A stretch of DNA of 64,000 nt from Casuarius casuarius (Eukaryota > Chordata > Aves > Casuariiformes > Casuariidae). The DNA lies in contig PTFA01000024.1 of assembly GCA_003342895.1 (NCBI GenBank), positions 7,004,580-7,068,579 of the forward strand, written 5' to 3'. Positions 13,826 through 28,599 of the stretch are shown one piece after another. The notes under the pieces are model-generated. The model had not been told where the DNA came from and did no database searches. It was given only the letters and a program-made list of their open reading frames with translations. The stretch's first letter is position 1. Every line of letters begins with the position of its first letter. The translations under genes were made by a program, and so were the position numbers.

Positions 13826-15942
13826 CTAAAACCACACAAGTGACTTGCTCAAGCGTAATGACAAAAAGGACTGCAAATTCACTTGTGAAACGGGAGAAAT
13901 TGTCTCTTAGCTTTTTTCCTCTACTGTTTTCCTCCATGGTGAGAAAGGCAGGTGGTTTGAAGAGCATTAAATAACAGGCAATATATTGTTCATGGATATA
14001 AAGCAAATAGGTTTATAACAATACCTCTCAGTCCTAAACCACTACCTTTCTCCTGCTCTGCTCCAGCAATCTTTTCTGCGGAAAGACTGGCAAATGTAGC
14101 CAATTGGTACTTGATGGAAACCTCTCTAAGAGTGATACTCTGCCATGAAGTGGAATGCATAGCACCACTCTTCCCATATCCGAATGACCAGCTTCCCCTC
14201 CATTTCCACAGGGAGAGTCATTGAGCATTTCTATCTTTTCTTCAAGAAGAAAGAACCAACTTCCTTCTCAGATGCAATCTGAGAAAAAAAGGCAGCAATT
14301 TTAGGTTTATACTTTCAATTTCCTATCATACGTATAGAATAGGAAAACATTTTGCTGATTTCACCAGAGAAAGCAAGTTCTGCTCCACCCAGGATTTATC
14401 AACAGTGGCAAGAGGACACAAAACACACTCTAGTCGGAACAACCAAACAACTTCAGAAATAGGGTTTTTTTCATGATTGAGCAAGCTCCTAAGATACACT
14501 GATCAATTGACTCATGAGAAACTCCTCTACCTGCTGGGGCAAAGAAAGCACTTTTGCATTTGGAAACCCCAGTAAAGCTCTACAACTCTTGTGCTTCACC
14601 TATCCTAACAGTGCTTGCTCTGGTATACCTATGGCACATCCTGCTACCTTGAAGATACAGATACAATAAAGGTGAGGTATGGCCTTCACCTATCCCTGGG
14701 GGAAGGGCACAGGAGTTTGTAAAAGAGTTGCAAATTAATCAAAATCTGTGAGATCAAACCTGACACTACCTATTAGAAATATGATATTAAAATTGCCCCA
14801 GGGGAAGAACTTCATGAGCAAAGTGACAGATGTGAGAGAGAAACGAAGGAGGGTTTCCAGCATTACTGGGACTGCATCTGGAACCAGGCAAAGAAGTTAA
14901 CTGCAGTTGTTCTGCCATGGGGTACAAGCAGCCATTCAACTGACAGTGGTGGGGAGGAAAGGAGGGAGGATGTGAAATCCCCAACCAAGACTCAGAGGCA
15001 AATCCCTAATGAAAAGCCCTGTACCTCTTCATTGCACTGATTTTTTTTAATGACCATTCTCAGATGTGAAGCCCTGAATCTACTAAATTAGAGCTCTTCG
15101 TCTCTCACTAGCTTCCCTGAGGAGAAGGACTCCGTATCTAATGAAACTGCTGGATGATTTTTAACACTCCATCCATCTTGCTTGCCTTCTTGGTGCCAGC
15201 TGCAAAAGAGGAGGTCCTCACTGTCAGTAGCCACCAACAGAGTTCCCTTTGGATCCACATCAGTTTCCACTAGCCGCCAAGCACAGGGCCGGCGCAATTT
15301 TGGGGCTGTAGTCCTACATCTGAAACAGCCCTTGGCTGCACACAGTCAGCAAAGGCTCCTTTGGGTTAAATTTCAGACACGTTTTTCCCTGACAGCCTTT
15401 GGTGGCGCTGCAGGGTAAGAAATACAGGCTTTTCCAGCCTGCTTACAACTAACCTCTGATCTGCAGCACAAGCTGCGGCAAATGTGAAAGGAATGACAAA
15501 TTGGAGCTTAGGTTAAACAGCTTGTCCCAGCATAATCATTTTATGTTCTAAAGACAAGGGCTGATTAATAATTAAAAAAAGAGAAAACTTAACATAGGCA
15601 ATATACTGTCTGCTAAACTACCTTTCTCCACAGCAATTCAAAATCAGAGTTAAAAGGTAAGAAAAGGCTAATCGCAAAGAATCAACGAATAAGTATTTCT
15701 CATGATGACACTGAATCAGCTGCAAATCTAGTTTGCTCTAATGGGAGTTCGGTGCTCTGAAAAAGCACTCGACTGGCATCTTTGGAAAGCACACTCCTCT
15801 TCGCATCCACAGCAGAGGTCCAAGCAGGCGAATGCAAATGCCTCAACATTGCCCTGACAATACACTTAAACCCTCTGCCAGAGAGACAATCAGTCTGGGA
15901 AAGGCAGCGCTCGCTCTGAATCCCCAGCTCAGCCCGTGGTCT

Positions 15943-15968
15943 CCCTGCCAACCCTGCCAACCCTGCCA
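15943..15968. repeat. Nine-bp tandem repeat, three copies
   Basis: The unit ccctgccaa is repeated twice in full and once as ccctgcca, without mismatches. Confidence 0.9.
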
Positions 15969-16791
15969 GTAGAGGAGGAGGCTAGTTGATGTCATTTGCT
16001 TTTATGATGTGGCTATTTGTTCGCTGGGGATTAGAAGGACAGCAAACTCATTTCACAAAAGCTATCGAAAACTCGTAAATGGTGACACTACCAGTCACTA
16101 GCAATTTCACTGAGACACCAAATCTGAACCCATTTAAAGGGACATTAGTTTGATTGTTTTACTGCTTTGTCAGTGGCATGCATTACACACATCTTTCCAA
16201 AATGGAGGTGCCTCTAGTTATCCTTAGGCAGAGGGGATCTCAGTACACTGAAATGCCTTTGTGATACCCTTTGATGAAACAACATGGAAGACCTTGAAAG
16301 AACAGTCCATTATGCAAGCGTTTTTTATGTAGGAGCAAAAGCTGTCTCTTAACTGCTTATTTGTATGTCAACGAGTGCAGACTACCGTAAATGGCACATA
16401 CACAAAGCCACTAGACATAACTTGCTGGTTCATAAGTTACCTATTACTGTGAACCTTAGGTATCACCTATTTATTTATGATTGCTTCACTACCAAATTTC
16501 AATTTCAGATGGGCGTTGCTGAATAGCTTTAGAAAATAAAGCTCCAATCCAGCCCCCATGGTGTAGCAATTTCCATTGTACTGAAGTTTCCAAGGCTCAC
16601 AGTTTTCTTGCTGCAGACTTATGGTACTCTTTCCAAAACACTGAGAGGAGGGAAGAGAAAAGGGGTTAGATTTCAAAAGCTTTGAGACACCTACAGATAG
16701 AGATAGGTGTTGAGTGGGATCTTCCCAAGTGCTAGCAGAAAGGAGGCAAGGGAGCGATTCCTACTGCAAGGCTTATAACCAAACATTTCAG

Positions 16792-16811
16792 AATATACTG
16801 AAATATACTGA
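16792..16811. repeat. Ten-bp tandem duplication
   Basis: The unit aatatactga is present twice in succession without mismatch. Confidence 0.9.
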
Positions 16812-17051
16812 AAACACTATTCCTGTTGTTGAAGGCACAAGGATTAACTTAGTGGTCCTTCCAAATAGGTAAGGAAACAATAAGCCCCATATCACAGTAT
16901 CTGAGATGTACCAGCAGTGTGTTGTACAGATTTTCATTCCTAGGTGCCTGTGTTTTTCACTAGTGGTAGGTAATTTGGCATTAAGTACCAGCAACGCCCT
17001 CCTCCTCTGCCCACTTCTGCCTCTTCAGCACAGTGCACACCGGTGGATTTA

Positions 17052-17318
<267 letters not shown>

Positions 17319-17799
17319 CTACTGTGAAAAGGATGGAGAAAGTACATTCTTAATAACTGTTTTAGAAATGCAGATGTGACGTTTAAGTGCAATTAAATAG
17401 TGGCGGTACGATTTTTGTTCCCCTGCCACACGTGATCCCATAAAACTATTTTTATTGTAAGAGGATGCATGAATACTCAGGACCTTACTGTGCCAAGTGT
17501 TTTCCAAACAGAACAAAGAAACTAACCTTATCCAAAGAACATGCTAGGACACAGATGGTCCATATCCTTTTAGCATTTAACTCAGGCAAAACCCCGGTAT
17601 CCTGTTGGTATTCACCTCTGTTTTAAGTTCTTTAAAGTAAAGCTTTGTTTGCTTAAAACACTTAGCAGGAATGTAGGTGCATTTGTTACATATTATTAAA
17701 GTTGTTGCTGATGTGGGCCCCTATAGTGTGCTATGCATAAGGCAGATTTATACAAGGGTTCATCCCTGGACCAGAACTTACAACCTGAGACCCCAGCCA

Positions 17800-17880
17800 G
17801 AGTTTTTTGGAATTCAGTGAAATTACTCACATGCCTAAGATGAAGCATATCTATAAGTTACTGGAGGATCAATCCTAAAT
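17800..17880. repeat. Decayed dispersed repeat remnant
   Basis: Reads attcagtgaaattactcaca, then tgcctaagatgaagcatat, then ataagttactggaggatca. This matches the old sauropsid word order 'tcaatgggactactcacatgcttaaagttaagcacatgcttaagt..ctggatcagg' with many substitutions. The family is not identified. Confidence 0.5.
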
Positions 17881-17917
17881 TGATGAACGCAGAGGAAGTA
17901 GATGCAGAACAGAATTC

Positions 17918-17942
17918 GGGGGGGGGCATCAGGTTTTTTTTT
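17918..17942. repeat. G9 run followed by T9 run
   Basis: Nine G (17918-17926) then catcagg then nine T (17934-17942). A similar nine-G run is at 5594-5602. These are simple slippage-prone tracts. Confidence 0.85.
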
Positions 17943-20114
17943 CAAATTTACACAGCTTTAAAATCTTGCATATTTTCACTTATGGGAAATATATCAACAC
18001 TGGGTCAAATGGGAGCCTTAAACATTGTTTAATGAAATGACGCTAGTTAAACCGCCACACACAGGCAGTTTTAGATCTCTCCATAAGAACTGCGCTTCGT
18101 GAGCAAGAAATTCTTTCATGCACCAGAAAAGCAAATGCTGACACCAATTAAGTAAGGAATAATAATAATTAACAATATACTACTGCTGTGCTCTACTTTC
18201 ATAAAGTACAGAGCTTACACTATATTAATTCAAATAATATTTTTAAAACAGTAAGAGAGTGATAGCAGGTTACCTGTCCTCACAAATTATTATTCACAGA
18301 AACTGAAGGCTGGGCTCTGTACTCTAACTACAGCTCAGCTCAGTGTGAAAGCAAATGAGACACAAAAGTAGGGGCTTTGCTTTAACCAAAAACATTTCTT
18401 CCTGGTCATCTAGTCACTTTATTTTCTATCCCAGATTCCTACGGTGAGCATGGGACCAGCAATGCCTAAGAGAAGAGACACAGAACAAGCCGATAGTGCG
18501 CAATGGTTCCACCGATAAAGCCCATTTTTTGGCTGTAATGAGATACCCAAAATGTTTGCCCAAGGTTTTTCCTGAACAGAAACAACTCTGTCCACTTTTC
18601 TAGTATAATATGTGTGCACGTGTGAGTGAGGGACTAAAAGATGACTTTTAGGGAAAACACTTGCTTTACTTATGAAAGTGCAACCATAGGTCTCCAAAAA
18701 TGAACAGCTACCATAATAAGGTCCAGATGGGGGGACAAGGAGCGGGCAGACTGAACAACCACCTACCACGTCAAGGATTTTTTTCTCGGTGGATTGTAGG
18801 CTCTACAGATTTCAGAGGCAATAGAAATCTGTCACACCAAAAACACCCCTTCCCTGAGGGACACATTCATGAACCTTGTGTGTTTTCTGGCCCAGAGCCC
18901 TTCTTCGACAAGTTTTACAAATAATGATGCAATAAGGATTTTGGCTGCTTCTAAAGCTATGGCATATGAGCATACAGAGCTGAAGTGGATGTCAAATCAG
19001 CTCCCCGCCTCTGGTCTCCATGCAGCCACATCCAAACCAGGTGAGGGCTAAATTGGAACACCTCTACCACCCCTTCATGGCTATGGGATGATGCTTTAAC
19101 ATGATACAGCCACTGACCCACAGTCCAATCTACATTAGGTAATGGAATCACCAGGAACAATTCTGCTGTCACTTAAGTTTCCTCTGGTGGTTTCATGTAT
19201 AAAGTAATTTGACTGTAATTCTTCTCAGTAACAGAACTAGAAAACCAATTTATAAGAAAACATTTTTAAATAATAGCAACCTGGAGAAAAAATAATCAAC
19301 GTGGAGAAGCATGGGCCCGTACTCTTTCCGACATGCTCTTTCCCTGGAAAGACGGTAAAAATGCTGACAGCTTTGCCCTGTGAAGATGGCATATTGTATA
19401 TTTGAGAAAGCGCTTTTTATCTCTCAGAAACAGCAAAATTATCATATGACAGAGCAGTTGCCATGGCAATTACACATTTTCTGTCAAAGAGCAAAATGCA
19501 AAAAGGTCTAAAACCTAGGAGAACCCAGACAGGGTTCCTACTACCAAGAGGTGAGTGGAATTTCTGTTGCCCAGCACTGCCAAGCCCCCCTTTCATTATT
19601 TCGGGCAGCACAGAACAGACGCAATGCATGAAAGAGAGCTGACACAGTCAGACAAGGAGGGGACTGGAAAGAGCAAAAATTAATAAGCACACAGAATTTA
19701 CATAGGAATGACGTTGAGTAATGCATTTAGCTTGTTCTCAGTGCAAGGGAAAAATGAAACCAAAATAAAACCATAAGAGCACAAGACAGAGACAAAGGCA
19801 TATTCATTATTATTATCATTACTGACAAGTAAGCCAAAGCTCTGCATACAAAGTGCTCTCACCAGTTGATGGGATTTTTGCCTGAGTAGGAGCTGAGATA
19901 CAACCTGATGTACTTCCCAGCCACCTGGGCTTCTTGGCCAGCAGCTAAGGAAGAGGGACATCCTCCTCTGGGCAACAGAGGGATGCTCTGGCTGTTACAG
20001 AAGCTCCACATCTGCTAAGTTCAGTCTTGTCATAGGTAAAACTACCAGCCCACACTTGTTCTCCTTCACCAGGGCTTTGCCCAGGTAACCACTGAGAAAC
20101 TGGTCTCTGCAGAC

Positions 20115-20136
20115 CTGTGCTCCGTAGGGAGCACAG
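20115..20136. repeat. Perfect 9-bp hairpin
   Basis: The arms ctgtgctcc and ggagcacag are exact reverse complements with a 4-nt loop (gtag). Confidence 0.85.
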
Positions 20137-23100
20137 AACCTGTAGCTCCTCAATCCACCCCTACGCTGTAGAGCTGCACCTGTGAGTACATCAGAGCAAC
20201 AACAGTGGGATCTGGCTCCCACCAATATCAGTGTCTTGGTAATGAAATTCTCAGGATACCTTACCTTTACACTGTTTCAGACTTTCACTGCAAAATCCTT
20301 ACAACTGCTCCCCATCACCTTAAAACAGCTAAGCAGTCTATTTATTACAGAAATGAAGTTTGGTTTTGATCCTTATCTGAACTAAGAACATCTAAGTGCT
20401 GGAAACCTTTAGTTTTCCTCTGCAGGTGTCATGGAAATGTTCTTCATCTAATGCAGGCAGCACTCTCCTAGGTGAGCACAACCCCAGAGCAGCATGGGGC
20501 AAATCACTCCTCTGCCACCCCCAGGAGAGCAAGAGGCAGCTGCTAACCTTTGCCTTGCAGATCTTCCTCACCTCCAACTCCAGTAAGGTTAAATGAATGC
20601 AAGAATACATGGAGGGAACCAAGCCCATGAGGAAATAGTACTGATCCAAGGCTGAAGAGCTCAGTGCAGCACGGCAAAATGGCCTCCAAGGAAATGATGA
20701 CTATCCCTTCATCCACCTTCTTTCTCTAAAACTGCCTGCAGGAAATGGTATAATGATTTCATTGAAAATTCACCCAGGAGGAGTATAATGCCCATGGACC
20801 ACTTAACCTTCAGTTAAGCAGATTTTGACCCACAGAAAGAGTTTCTGTATACCCAGTGATCCTCAGAAAAGCCTGGTGGTCAAAACTAATTTAAACTGAG
20901 CCATCCAAGAAGACTGTCCTTCTCCTCTTCCAAAGAGCAGAAGTGCAAAATTTGGGGTTGTTTATGCTAAGCTTGATTTTATCTCTTTCCAGGTTTTAGC
21001 TCCTAAATAATTTGCAACAGCAACATCAATATTTAGGATATTTGACAACTAAAAAGGAAAAGGACGCATTTAGAGGCAGATTAACTTGCTTCTGTGAGGT
21101 TCAGTAACAGGGTTTTTAGCATGCTTGCACAATGCTGCAACAGTTGCCCAGCAACCGGCAGGCAAACATCTGACGGCACAGCCAGTGAATGAAAAGAAGT
21201 TCTGACGAATCTCACATAGGTGAGAAGACGCTTCCCCCAGGCCAGCTCTCTTGGCTTCCTCGCTGCCTAAATCCTTCTAATACTGCCTTACTTGTCACCA
21301 AATATATATTTCTGATGGGCTCACTGAAGCCCTTTCATAGGGACATTCTTATTTTGGTTTCGCTCAGAAGGGTGAAGCTCTCTAAATCATTTGCTGCTCA
21401 TTGTGAGAACCTGCCCTCAGCTGGACTGCTCCTCTAGGACCAAAAATCTTCAGGTCCTTGCTGGGCCAACCCCTGTGCCCAGCGGAGGGATCAGGACACA
21501 GTCCTCTGACTGGCTTTCGGCATGCCTGTGAAGTCCCATCCTCTGTCAGTGAGAGTACTGCCCTCAAATTTAACTGGAGCATACCTATGAGCTACAGCTC
21601 ATACTGCGGTAAAAGAGAAAAGCTGGGAAGTGTCAGATGACTAACCACTTGGCTGTACAGGGATCAGTCCAATGGTCTACTTAGCCAAAAAATCACTCTT
21701 TGACAGGGACCAGAGTCAGCTCTTCAAGAGCTGATGCAAGGCACCTAAAAGGAGCATAACCTGTCCATAAGGATATGTCTTCTTACTTGTCCTTCAACAG
21801 TTACCTGCAAGACACTTATTAAGGACTCTAATAATAATACTGGTCCGGAAAACTGATAGATTTGTCATCTAAACCCACGGAGACATCTCTGCCTTTAAAC
21901 ACTGAATGCTATTTATTGTGAATTACAGTGAGGAAGAACAGAGAGAGAGTGCAGGTATAGCATTTAACAGCAGCTGAAGTGCTAGGCTCCATTTGGTCAG
22001 GACTTTCAAAGGGAGCAAGTGAATGGAAAGGCTTTTATTTTGCTCTCAAGCAGTTACCTGAAGTGATAGAGGACAGGAAATTTTCACTCTAGCCTCACCA
22101 AAATAAAACAGAAAATTCATTCAGTTCTAGTTTTGTCATCTCCTATCTCTTGCCTTCTCCTGTCTATGATATATCCCTCAGGCCTCCGTTTTTTCCCACC
22201 AGACGACATGACTGAACAACTCTAAGTATCAAAAAGCTTGTAACCTTGGCAAACCCTCCAAAAACTGCTATTTTTGATGGAGCAAGAAATCATTCAACTA
22301 ATCCAGCTTCCTTTCATGTTCTCTCACTGCCAGATCCAAAACTCTCTTTCTTGTTTACAATTTCAAAAAGATGATCTGGGATTCTTTTACTGTACGGTTT
22401 GATTCGAAACGTACACATGGTTGCCTAATTGTGAACGATCAGATAGGATTATTTTCTGACTCCTAAGCACAATCCAAATTCTAAAATATATATTTCCACT
22501 GCCTTTAATGAGATACTTTAAATGCTGAACACCTTGTTCAGCTTTCAGCAGAACACAGATGGAGATAGGAGACAGTTGTCAGGGAGACCTAGCAAACTCT
22601 TAGCAGAGTGTGGTTTCACTGATACTATTTTCTAGCGAACCTCCACAGCTGAGGATGACAACCGACCTCAGCGGTTCCATTTTGGGGGACAAAATGGGTT
22701 GGCATGGTGAAGCAAGTCTGGTGTGCAAGCTCTGAAATCACGATGTAAATCTTACTGCCTGGTAACATCTCAATGTAGTCTTGCCCTCCTGTGATGCCAA
22801 ACAAATCTATTCTTTTTCTCAGAGATGTGAGAATTTTTCTGGATACTGGCAGCTCCAAGGTTATGACTGTTTTCACTTATTTTTCTCCTCCTATGACTGT
22901 ATTTTGGGATGGTTGAAAGGAGCTTGATAATCAAGAATTGCTCCTCCAGTTCTGAAATGTCATAATTTTTGGATTTCCATACAGGCAGTATTTAACAGAA
23001 CATAACAATATTATCTATAAGTTTTTTATAAAATTCCTAGCAACCACATTAATGACAATTATACACAGTTTCAATCAGTGGTTGCCTAAAAGAATTGTAT

Positions 23101-23444
23101 AGATCACGGCAAAACAGGCCTTTTTTGACTAACAATTATATATATAACCTCTTCATTTAGCTGGTTATAGATTAGTTTTTAGACACACAAATATAAGTCA
23201 CATGTATTTTTGATGACTTAGATGTTATTTTTCACTCATCGTATTTTAGCTAGACCGTAAAAGATTTTGTCCCTTTGTGACACTGTCAGTTTCCCTCTTT
23301 TCCTTACGAAATTCAGCTCTCATTTTATAATCCTCAGCAAGATCAAATATCATGTTCTCTTAACACTCCATTAGCCTTGTGAACCTTTCCACATATATCA
23401 GAGGAGTTACACGGGGCTACGGACTAGGCAAACATGATCATTTA

Positions 23445-23660
<216 letters not shown>

Positions 23661-25540
23661 TCAGAAGTGAACGGCAAGGCCATGACGGGAAGAGGTCCAT
23701 GCTGGTGGCCACAGGGAGACAGGATGGCCTGCCCAGTGCTGCATCACGGAAAGATCCGACGCGCACACGTCACCCATCGGTGCTTCGTCCAAAAAGAATA
23801 TGTTAATATATTTACATTTGGAGTGTAGTGCATTTGCTGTATAAGAAAACATGGAATTAAGAAGCTGGGAAGAAGCTATTTATCATCATCCTTGGATGAG
23901 TGCTGTGGAGCGTACATAACAGTGAACACTGCTTTTTTTAAACCATGAAGGCAAAAAATCAGAAAACAAAACAAACCTTTCTCACATCGCTTCTATTTTT
24001 GTTTCTCTAACAATAGCTGAACACTCTCATTCAAAGCCAAAAATGTTTGGAAGGAATAAAGTCTTAAAATTAACCTAATCCAAGAAAATAAAATGTGCCC
24101 TCTTTTAATTAAATCCAACTTACTCTCTGGTACTCTTATCACATGCTTATGTTGTTTTAAACTGCTGCTGTCTCTCTCTGTGGTATACTACAAGTACTGT
24201 AAGACAAAAACGTCATTCTCACAAACATGATTTACAGCATTGCTCTGAAGTAAAAGAAATAAAAGATGGACAAAGGTTTTAGTCAGTGCAGTGGACACAG
24301 CCTTAGCTGAATTGCTGCCCAGAAGCAATTGGTACAGACATTACAGTCCTTCAGCATTTTTGTTCGTCTCTTTTTACATTTCCCTTTCACTACAAGCTTC
24401 CATTAGAAGATTTAATATTTTAAAATACTGAACCAAATTTGTAGAATACACCATCAGCTGACAATGTTCTAGCTGCATAAAGCAGCTGCAAGCTCAGTTT
24501 AACTGGCCAGCTGAACCGGATTTATAGCTTGTGTTGCTGAAATTATACAAAACAGCCAGCGTCTGCTGATGAACTTGACCTAAGTATATTTAGCAGCTTT
24601 TACAAATGCTAAAATTCAGCCCTGCCTGTACAGAGCCCATTTGCAACTTAACTGCTAAATCCAGAGAAGTAAATAATGGTGCACAGGCATCAAGTGGCTT
24701 CTGCAAAGGCATGAATCTCACCTCAGCAGCGTAACTGGTGGGACCAGTGCTGAACCCGCGCGGAGGGAGAACCAAGAGTTGGGATATATTCTGATGTCAA
24801 CCAGCCTCTGGCTCTGTGCCTGGCCATACCTTCCGGACTGGGCCTCCATATGCTTAGAAACTACCTTATCGTCATTACTAAAGGATGTATAAAGGAGCGC
24901 TACTATTAAGAGTAGAGGGGAGAAAAAACACAGCCTCCCTCCTCCTTACCATCAGCAACATCTGGAGAAAAGGACCATGGTTGAGGAAAGGAAAATACCT
25001 ATGTTCCATGCTGCAAGTCTATGAAGGTGCAAGTGCAGCACACTGCTTAGGAGTGTATGTAATAATACCATATGTGCATGTGATGTGAGCTGATGCTGTA
25101 TATGCTGCACATGGCTGATACGTATCTTCAAGTCCTCTCGATCCCAATATTCCCACTATTCATCCCAATACAGTTCTGCTCCAACAGCGCATTGGGCACA
25201 GCCAGAACGGCTGTGATCACACTCACTCCACACAGCAGCCAGCCCCTCAGAAAGCATGGTAAGAAAAAGCGGCTTTTTAACATGTGCCAGGCCCAGGAAA
25301 ACCTGCTCCTGCCATTGCTGTGGTAGCAGGGTGAGGTAATTATGAAAATGGTGCTCCCGCTTCGTCCTCGTATGACAGGTCTCTCACTAAAACTGAGAGG
25401 CCACACTTTCAATTAATAGCTAAGTATATACACTAAATAACAAGGTACCAACATTTTTCATTCTCATCAAATTCTGCTCTAGTATAAAAGTAAGTTTTAT
25501 TGTGATGATATTTTTATATACGTGTATGTGTGTATACCTA

Positions 25541-25572
<32 letters not shown>

Positions 25573-25580
25573 TATATATT
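25541..25580. repeat. Microsatellite, (TA)n(CA)n(TA)n
   Basis: A catatatata run passes into about eleven CA units and then catatatat. It is probably polymorphic. The preceding 30 nt (tatacgtgtatgtgtgtata) are a partly complementary TG/TA tract, so the region can fold back on itself. Confidence 0.95.
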
Positions 25581-26189
25581 TTTGGCAAGCTACTCAAGTA
25601 CTGAGCAGCTCCCCTACAGTCAGTAGTAACACACTCTTTAATTTTACTTTCCTTCTCAGTATTGTGTTTTCAAATAAAGCATAAAATACAGTTAGCACAA
25701 GAGAAGGGCCTGAACCAAAATACACCTTTTCCTCGCAGATGCATATTAAGCGGCTTACCTCACCTCATACTCATAACAAAATAAATATCAAGACTGAGTT
25801 TCTGTCCTGGAGTGTGACACATACACGTACACATACAAAGTATGTGCATCTCAAATACAATTTAAGAAGAGGATCTGGAATAATTGTATCTTCTTCATCC
25901 ACTCCAGGCCTGCAGTTCATAGCAGGCCTGAAATTTGCCCCATTGTGCAAGATCACGCAGAAATTGCTCTGCTTTCCTTCAGCTTTTCTAACTGCTTGTG
26001 TCTCAGCTCACAGGAAATAACTGAGTAAACAGTCCCTGATACTAACGGAGGTCTTCAATTACAGCTGAAGATGCAAGGACTTTTTTTTTTAAATGAAAGT
26101 CATTCAAAACGCTTTGGCTGATTACAGTGTTACAGACGTTTCCCCCTGCTTGCTTGAGAAAAGTGAGGTGATTTGACAGACTGTAGTTA

Positions 26190-26400
26190 CATCTGGCTGT
26201 TTGGAGGGAACCCAGCCACGGCCACACCGGGACACTGCAGCGGAAGGAGATGGAGACTTTGGACAGCCGTGCCAGGGAGAGGCAGGCGCGGTTCCCACCC
26301 GAGCCGCGAGGCCCTCCGTGCCCCGGTGCCACCAGCACGGCAGGCAGCAGCACGGGACGAGGAAGGAGCTGAGCTCCAGGCCACACAGCCCAGCCCAGAT
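26190..26400. other. CpG-rich intronic patch
   Basis: About 200 nt of clearly higher G+C than its surroundings with several CpGs (for example gaggcaggcgcggttccc and gagccgcgaggccctccg). Overlapping open frames on both strands are a consequence of the composition. No splice or protein signature is seen. It could be an enhancer, an old CpG island, or neutral. Confidence 0.5.
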
Positions 26401-27412
26401 AATTTTGCAGCTCACGGTCTGCAGGCTTGAAGGCCACGATGGCCTGTGCTTTAAAAACACTCACTAATACAGGAACCGTTATTTTTTTCCAGCTTTAGGC
26501 TGTGCCTTTGACCAGCTATCCTCATCAGAGAGGAGACCGAAAGCACCAGGCCCTGTTCTGCTCTTGCTCCTACTCAGCCAAAGCTGTCCTTCAGCCCTGC
26601 CTCTTGGGGGATTTCTCGCTTTCCCGCTACTTCCCCAGTATCACTACGAGACTGTCTCGCTTCCTTACCTAGAGAGAGGAGAGGTTCAGATCCACGTTAC
26701 CAGTGTCATCGTAAAATGCCCATAAAACCGGTTAACTTTTCCTAGGCAGAGAGCATGGCTGAAGTGCCGGCCTACTGGGCTCAGCAGCAAAACGCCACTT
26801 CAATAGTGGCCAGGTTTCGTTTTGTTCTCTTTAATACCACCAAAGAGCTGGTGATAAACGCAATCGCCTCTTAAATTTTGTTTGGGTCCTCTCCATTTTG
26901 AGCACAGAACAGCACTGATGTTTGCCCTAGTGGTAGAGGGACTTTATCATCAAGTCCCTGGAGCACTTCACAAACAATGAAGAGTAAAAATAAAAAAGAA
27001 ACATCAAATACTTCTGTACAGTACACTTGCAGCTGCTGCTAAATGCTCTTATGTAAACCAAGCGTTCAAATAAACAACCTGTCCCATACCAAACCATGAA
27101 ATGCAAAACACAGCAAGCCGCAGAAGAGATCTGCACAGAATATGTTTGCAACTCACCACGCTCTATCCAGTCCTGTTACCTTTCTATGCTGAACTGAGTT
27201 ACTAAACAAATTAAAAATGACAGTAAATGTGACTAAATGGGCACAGATTAAGTATAAGAACAATGTAAGTAAATGAAACGTATATGATGTGACAGAAATA
27301 TGAGCTAAGGAAAAAATCCATTTAGCACACATAGGATCCCAGCCATAATGACACTGTCTTCAGTGGGGGGAGATTCCAGCAGGAGATAGATACACTAAAA
27401 AATTCAAGTCAA

Positions 27413-27515
27413 AATCTGCTTTCAGTTAATATCAGGATAAAGCCAATTATCTCTGTTGAAGTCCAAGAGATTATCCTGGATTTACATTGAAGAAACAAAG
27501 CAGAATTTGGCCAAG
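27413..27515. repeat. Decayed dispersed repeat remnant
   Basis: Contains tcaggataaagccaattatc, gttgaagtccaagag, ttatcctggatttacattga and acaaagcagaatttggcc. This follows the order of the old sauropsid repeat 'tcaggagtaactccattgaagtcaatggagtta..ctggatttacactg ... agcagaatttggccc'. It is one of the better-preserved copies in the window. The family is not identified. Confidence 0.55.
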
Positions 27516-28599
27516 CAGGTGGTATAATTTGGTATTACCAAAGAAGAGCTCTCACGACATAGTCTCAGAAGCAAAGATACACAAACGTTCAAAGGGTAGT
27601 TATGTATCTTCCTCTTTTTGGCTCAAAAAGGTGGTTGCCTTTGAGCTGTCATTTAGGCTTTTAAAAATCATGTCACCACTGGTTTAAAAGATCCTGTTTG
27701 ATTACTGCAACAAATACGTAAGAGCTAAGCTGAGTAGAAACACTTAAAAGAAAAATGAAACATAAAATACGAAGTGAAAATGAGCAAAACAAACAAGGAT
27801 AAATACTGAAAAGAGGCTATGGTGTCAAGTAATATCCGTGAAAGCTGTGCCCATAAAAGCAGGGGGCTCCCGTGGTTAACTGTAGGGAACAGCTAGCAAC
27901 AGAAAACAGAACTGCAGAAAAGGGCTCTCTTCTCCTCTCGAGGTCCCACAGACCTCCCACCAACAGAGCTGGCCTTCTTCTAGGTATTTCATTCACTAAC
28001 ACACAGCACATCACATTTTAAGTGATGCACCAAGGCCTTAACTTGCTCACACTCCCCAGGTAACCTACCTTTGACTGTAAGGCTGAATGGAAGGATCACA
28101 CCACCTTCGGGAGTGGGTCCCACCAAAACAGGCAGTATTGAACTCACTGAGTTGGATGTGACTGACTTCAGCCATGGACAGCAGGACATTTAGCAGCATA
28201 AAGTATTAAAACATTTCTGTGCTTAATTAGCAAGTGAAATGCAGTGACAGAGTCAAAATGATTTTTCCGTGGCCATGAAAAATAGGTCTGAGCATTTTAC
28301 CACCACACGTGACATGATCATCTAATCTGACCTTCTGCACAGCTTGGAGCACAGTATTGAGTGAAATGACTTGTGTTTGGCAGGAGAATGCCTCCAGAAA
28401 AGGAGTTGTGCTGGTCTTGATTTGAAAGCTTGAGCTATTCTCTTGCTGTAACATTTAATTATTTTCTTCAATAATAAAAATGCATGGCTTTTTTTCCTTT
28501 TTTTCATCTTATCTGGCTTTCACCTACTTCCCTTGGTTTTTAAGAGACTTTCTCTGCTAGCTTAAACACCCTTTTAAGCTCTGGTATTTTTTTCACTAT

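Noticed and set aside
18150..18260. ATAATAATAATT-rich stretch as a possible retroposon end
   Set aside because: Too short and too diverged to assign; may be another relic of an old repeat but not supportable.
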